Shown here piece after piece: positions 62,605-64,000 of a stretch of DNA of 64,000 nt. Source of the stretch: Chrysogorgia sp. JL179-B06 (lineage: Eukaryota > Cnidaria > Anthozoa > Scleralcyonacea > Chrysogorgiidae). Location: contig JAYKKM010000046.1 in the NCBI GenBank assembly GCA_035772405.1, positions 678,501-742,500 on the forward strand, given 5' to 3'. The position numbers and the translations under genes are program-made. The notes under the pieces were generated by a model, which made no database searches, was not told where the DNA came from, and saw nothing but the letters and a program-made list of their open reading frames with translations. Every line of letters starts with the position of its first letter. Within the stretch, counting starts at the first letter, position 1.

Positions 62605-62850
62605 TAGCAAAGTGAAAAGGTGGTAAACTGCCAAGAATTTAGTGACGAGATACTGACGTTTCGAGCGGAGCCCTTCATCAGAGTAAGACGAGATGAAATG
62701 AAATAAATAGGGCTTATATATATATGCCAAAAGGGTGTCACAAGTAGAAAGTAGCCAATCAAATGCACGGGAGATAAAGTAGCCAATCAAATGCATCGAT
62801 CGTCGTTATTCCCATCACATATCAGCGGCTTGTTCGAGTCATTCCCGTCG
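62605..62850. repeat. Penelope-type terminal repeat
   Basis: GCAAAGTGAAAAGGTGGTAA and CTGACGTTTCGAGCGGAGCC match copies at 10722 and 20490. A TAGCCAATCAAATGCA motif is repeated at about 62750-62795. It directly precedes the reverse-transcriptase frame. Confidence 0.6.
62635..62690 (-). ncRNA. Hammerhead-ribozyme-like motif
   Basis: On the minus strand: CTGATGA (62675-62681), a GGGC-TCC-GCTC stem, GAAA (62659-62662), stem III ACG/CGT closing a 9-nt loop, then the cleavage triplet GTC (62644-62646) followed by ACTAAA. Stem I would be short and imperfect, and there is an extra A after CTGATGA. Penelope-like elements are known to carry hammerhead motifs in their terminal repeats, which makes the reading plausible. 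The motif is antisense to the RT frame. Confidence 0.4.
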
Positions 62851-62851
62851 T

Positions 62852-64000
62852 TTGATGCGTATCACTATTAAATCTATGTCCAGTAATTTACAACATACTG
62901 ATGACTACATCTCGGGATGTAAGTCCTCTCTCTCCCAGGTCTGCCCACCTATTTTGTTTACCGCTATCGTTCAACAAATTCGCATGCTAAATTCCAGACT
63001 CTATGTTTTTCTTAAAGACGTTAAGGCGTCCAAATTGGCCAAATTACTGGGTCCTTCCCCGAATCCCTCCCAAAGCACTAGTTCCTCTAACGAAGTCAGT
63101 CGTCTAGTTTTCACTATTCCTCTGATTTGCCATTATCTGACCCCGAGAGATCTGTTCTTGCGAAAGGTCTCAAGTTTGTTCCCAACTCCGGGCCCATCGA
63201 TCTATTTTCAGTTAAAGAGGATACCGAATCTTTCTTCCGCCGCATGCGCCTCAAAGCCTTTTTTCATGATAAGCCCACTTTCAATAGCAATAAGGATATT
63301 TTCGAAGAACTCAACCCCAAGAAGTCGTCTTGGTCTCCATCCGAAGGTGATTTTTCTTCCCTTGATCTTTTCGTAAGACAATGCCGCCATGACATTGATA
63401 AATTGCAACCTCCGCGCAGAAAACAAGTTCATAACCTTAACAAAGAAGAGCTTCTAGCTTTGAATTCATTACGATGCCGAAATGACGTTGTCATAAAACC
63501 TGCGGACAAAGGTGGCGCTGTAGTTGTCTGGAGAGCGGACTTGTATCGACAAGAGGCTCTTCGTCAACTCAGCGACACCATCTTTTATACTAAGTTGAAT
63601 TCCGATCCCACTCAATCTCACCAAAAATCCGTCAAAACTACCATCAAGAATTTCATCCAAGCCGGTGAATTGCCTGCCTCTGCATCTAACCTTATATTAA
63701 CAACCCCCAGAACGCCTGTCATATATTTCCTACCTAAAATCCATAAACCTAACAATCCTGGCAGGCCGATTGTTTCCGCTTGTAGTTGCCCCACCGAGCT
63801 CGTTTCCAGTTTTCTAGACAACGTTATGTATCCTTTGGTTAAGAAGTTGCCTTCTTATATCAAAGATACTAAACATGCCTTGCAAATTTTCGACCAGTTA
63901 CGTTTCAGTAGTTCCGATAAATTTATTTTCACGATGGACGTCAAGTCCTTATACACCGTCATTCCCCATTGTGATGGCCTTGAAGCTCTGAAGTTTTTCT
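62852..64000 (+). mobile_element. Penelope-like element, RT region (continues past window)
   Basis: The frame from 63091 to the window edge is open (303 codons, no stop). It shows VIKPADKGGAVVVW, then IYFLPKIHKPNNPGRPIVSA, PTELVSSFLDNVMYPLVKKL, PSYIKDTKHALQ and FTMDVKSLYTVIPHCDGLEA. These are the fingers/palm motifs of Penelope-like reverse transcriptases. Upstream, 62852-63090 in a different phase encodes a plausible N-terminal region (QQIRMLNSRLYVFLKDVKAS), separated by a +1 shift and a TAA at 63088-63090. The copy is therefore probably dead at the protein level unless the shift is programmed. The YADD box and GIY-YIG domain, if present, lie beyond 64000. Confidence 0.85.

Noticed and set aside
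63208..63821. Minus-strand frames opposite the RT
   Set aside because: Shadows of the open Penelope-like RT frame on the plus strand.

Overview
The window looks like a nuclear genome segment from a cnidarian, most likely an anthozoan and plausibly an octocoral. It has AT-rich, intron-rich, repeat-dense DNA with no operons. The strongest lineage clue is an intact gene for a coelenterazine (luciferin)-binding EF-hand protein of the Renilla type. Supporting clues are tRNA-derived SINEs, a Penelope-like reverse transcriptase and very many short palindromic DNA elements. The species cannot be named from sequence alone.

Layout. 1-1060 is a minisatellite. 1-4900 otherwise holds inverted-repeat elements and dispersed repeats, including a broken PHD-finger relic at 4434-4561. 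About 4900-6690 and 11330-13530 form a large inverted duplication. Each arm carries one luciferin-binding-protein gene with its TATA-containing upstream region and 3' UTR. The minus-strand copy (5140-5703) is intact. The plus-strand copy (12354-13386) is broken by a 1-bp frameshift and a 464-bp transposon insertion. The spacer between the arms holds a ~1-kb palindrome (6692-7733), a TIR element (8505-9435) and further repeats.

From 14360 to 60523 a single plus-strand gene can be assembled exon by exon: ZRSR2 (U2AF35-related protein, minor-spliceosome 3' splice site factor). It has 14 exons, 1740 nt of CDS, 579 codons plus stop, and every splice junction is GT-AG and in phase. Its domains are a charged N-terminal helical region, a CCCH zinc finger, a U2AF homology motif, a second CCCH zinc finger and a long RS tail. 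Introns reach 8 kb and are packed with transposable elements. These include eight TTAA-flanked piggyBac-type non-autonomous elements, two copies of a CCATGGATA-ended family with 5-bp target duplications, pogo-, mariner- and hAT-like elements, self-complementary foldbacks, a LINE remnant and tRNA-SINEs. Intron 4 also holds a 2.3-kb minisatellite that appears to have grown out of a tRNA-SINE.

After the gene come unannotated sequence, a 24-bp minisatellite (61715-62195), a (TA)n tract (62200-62562) and the start of a Penelope-like element. The element's RT frame is open to the window edge, and it is preceded by a terminal repeat with a hammerhead-like motif.

Functionally the two host genes are unrelated: one is a Ca2+-triggered bioluminescence substrate carrier, the other a splicing factor. 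The rest is a record of nested transposition. All coordinates were read by eye; similarity searches were not possible.
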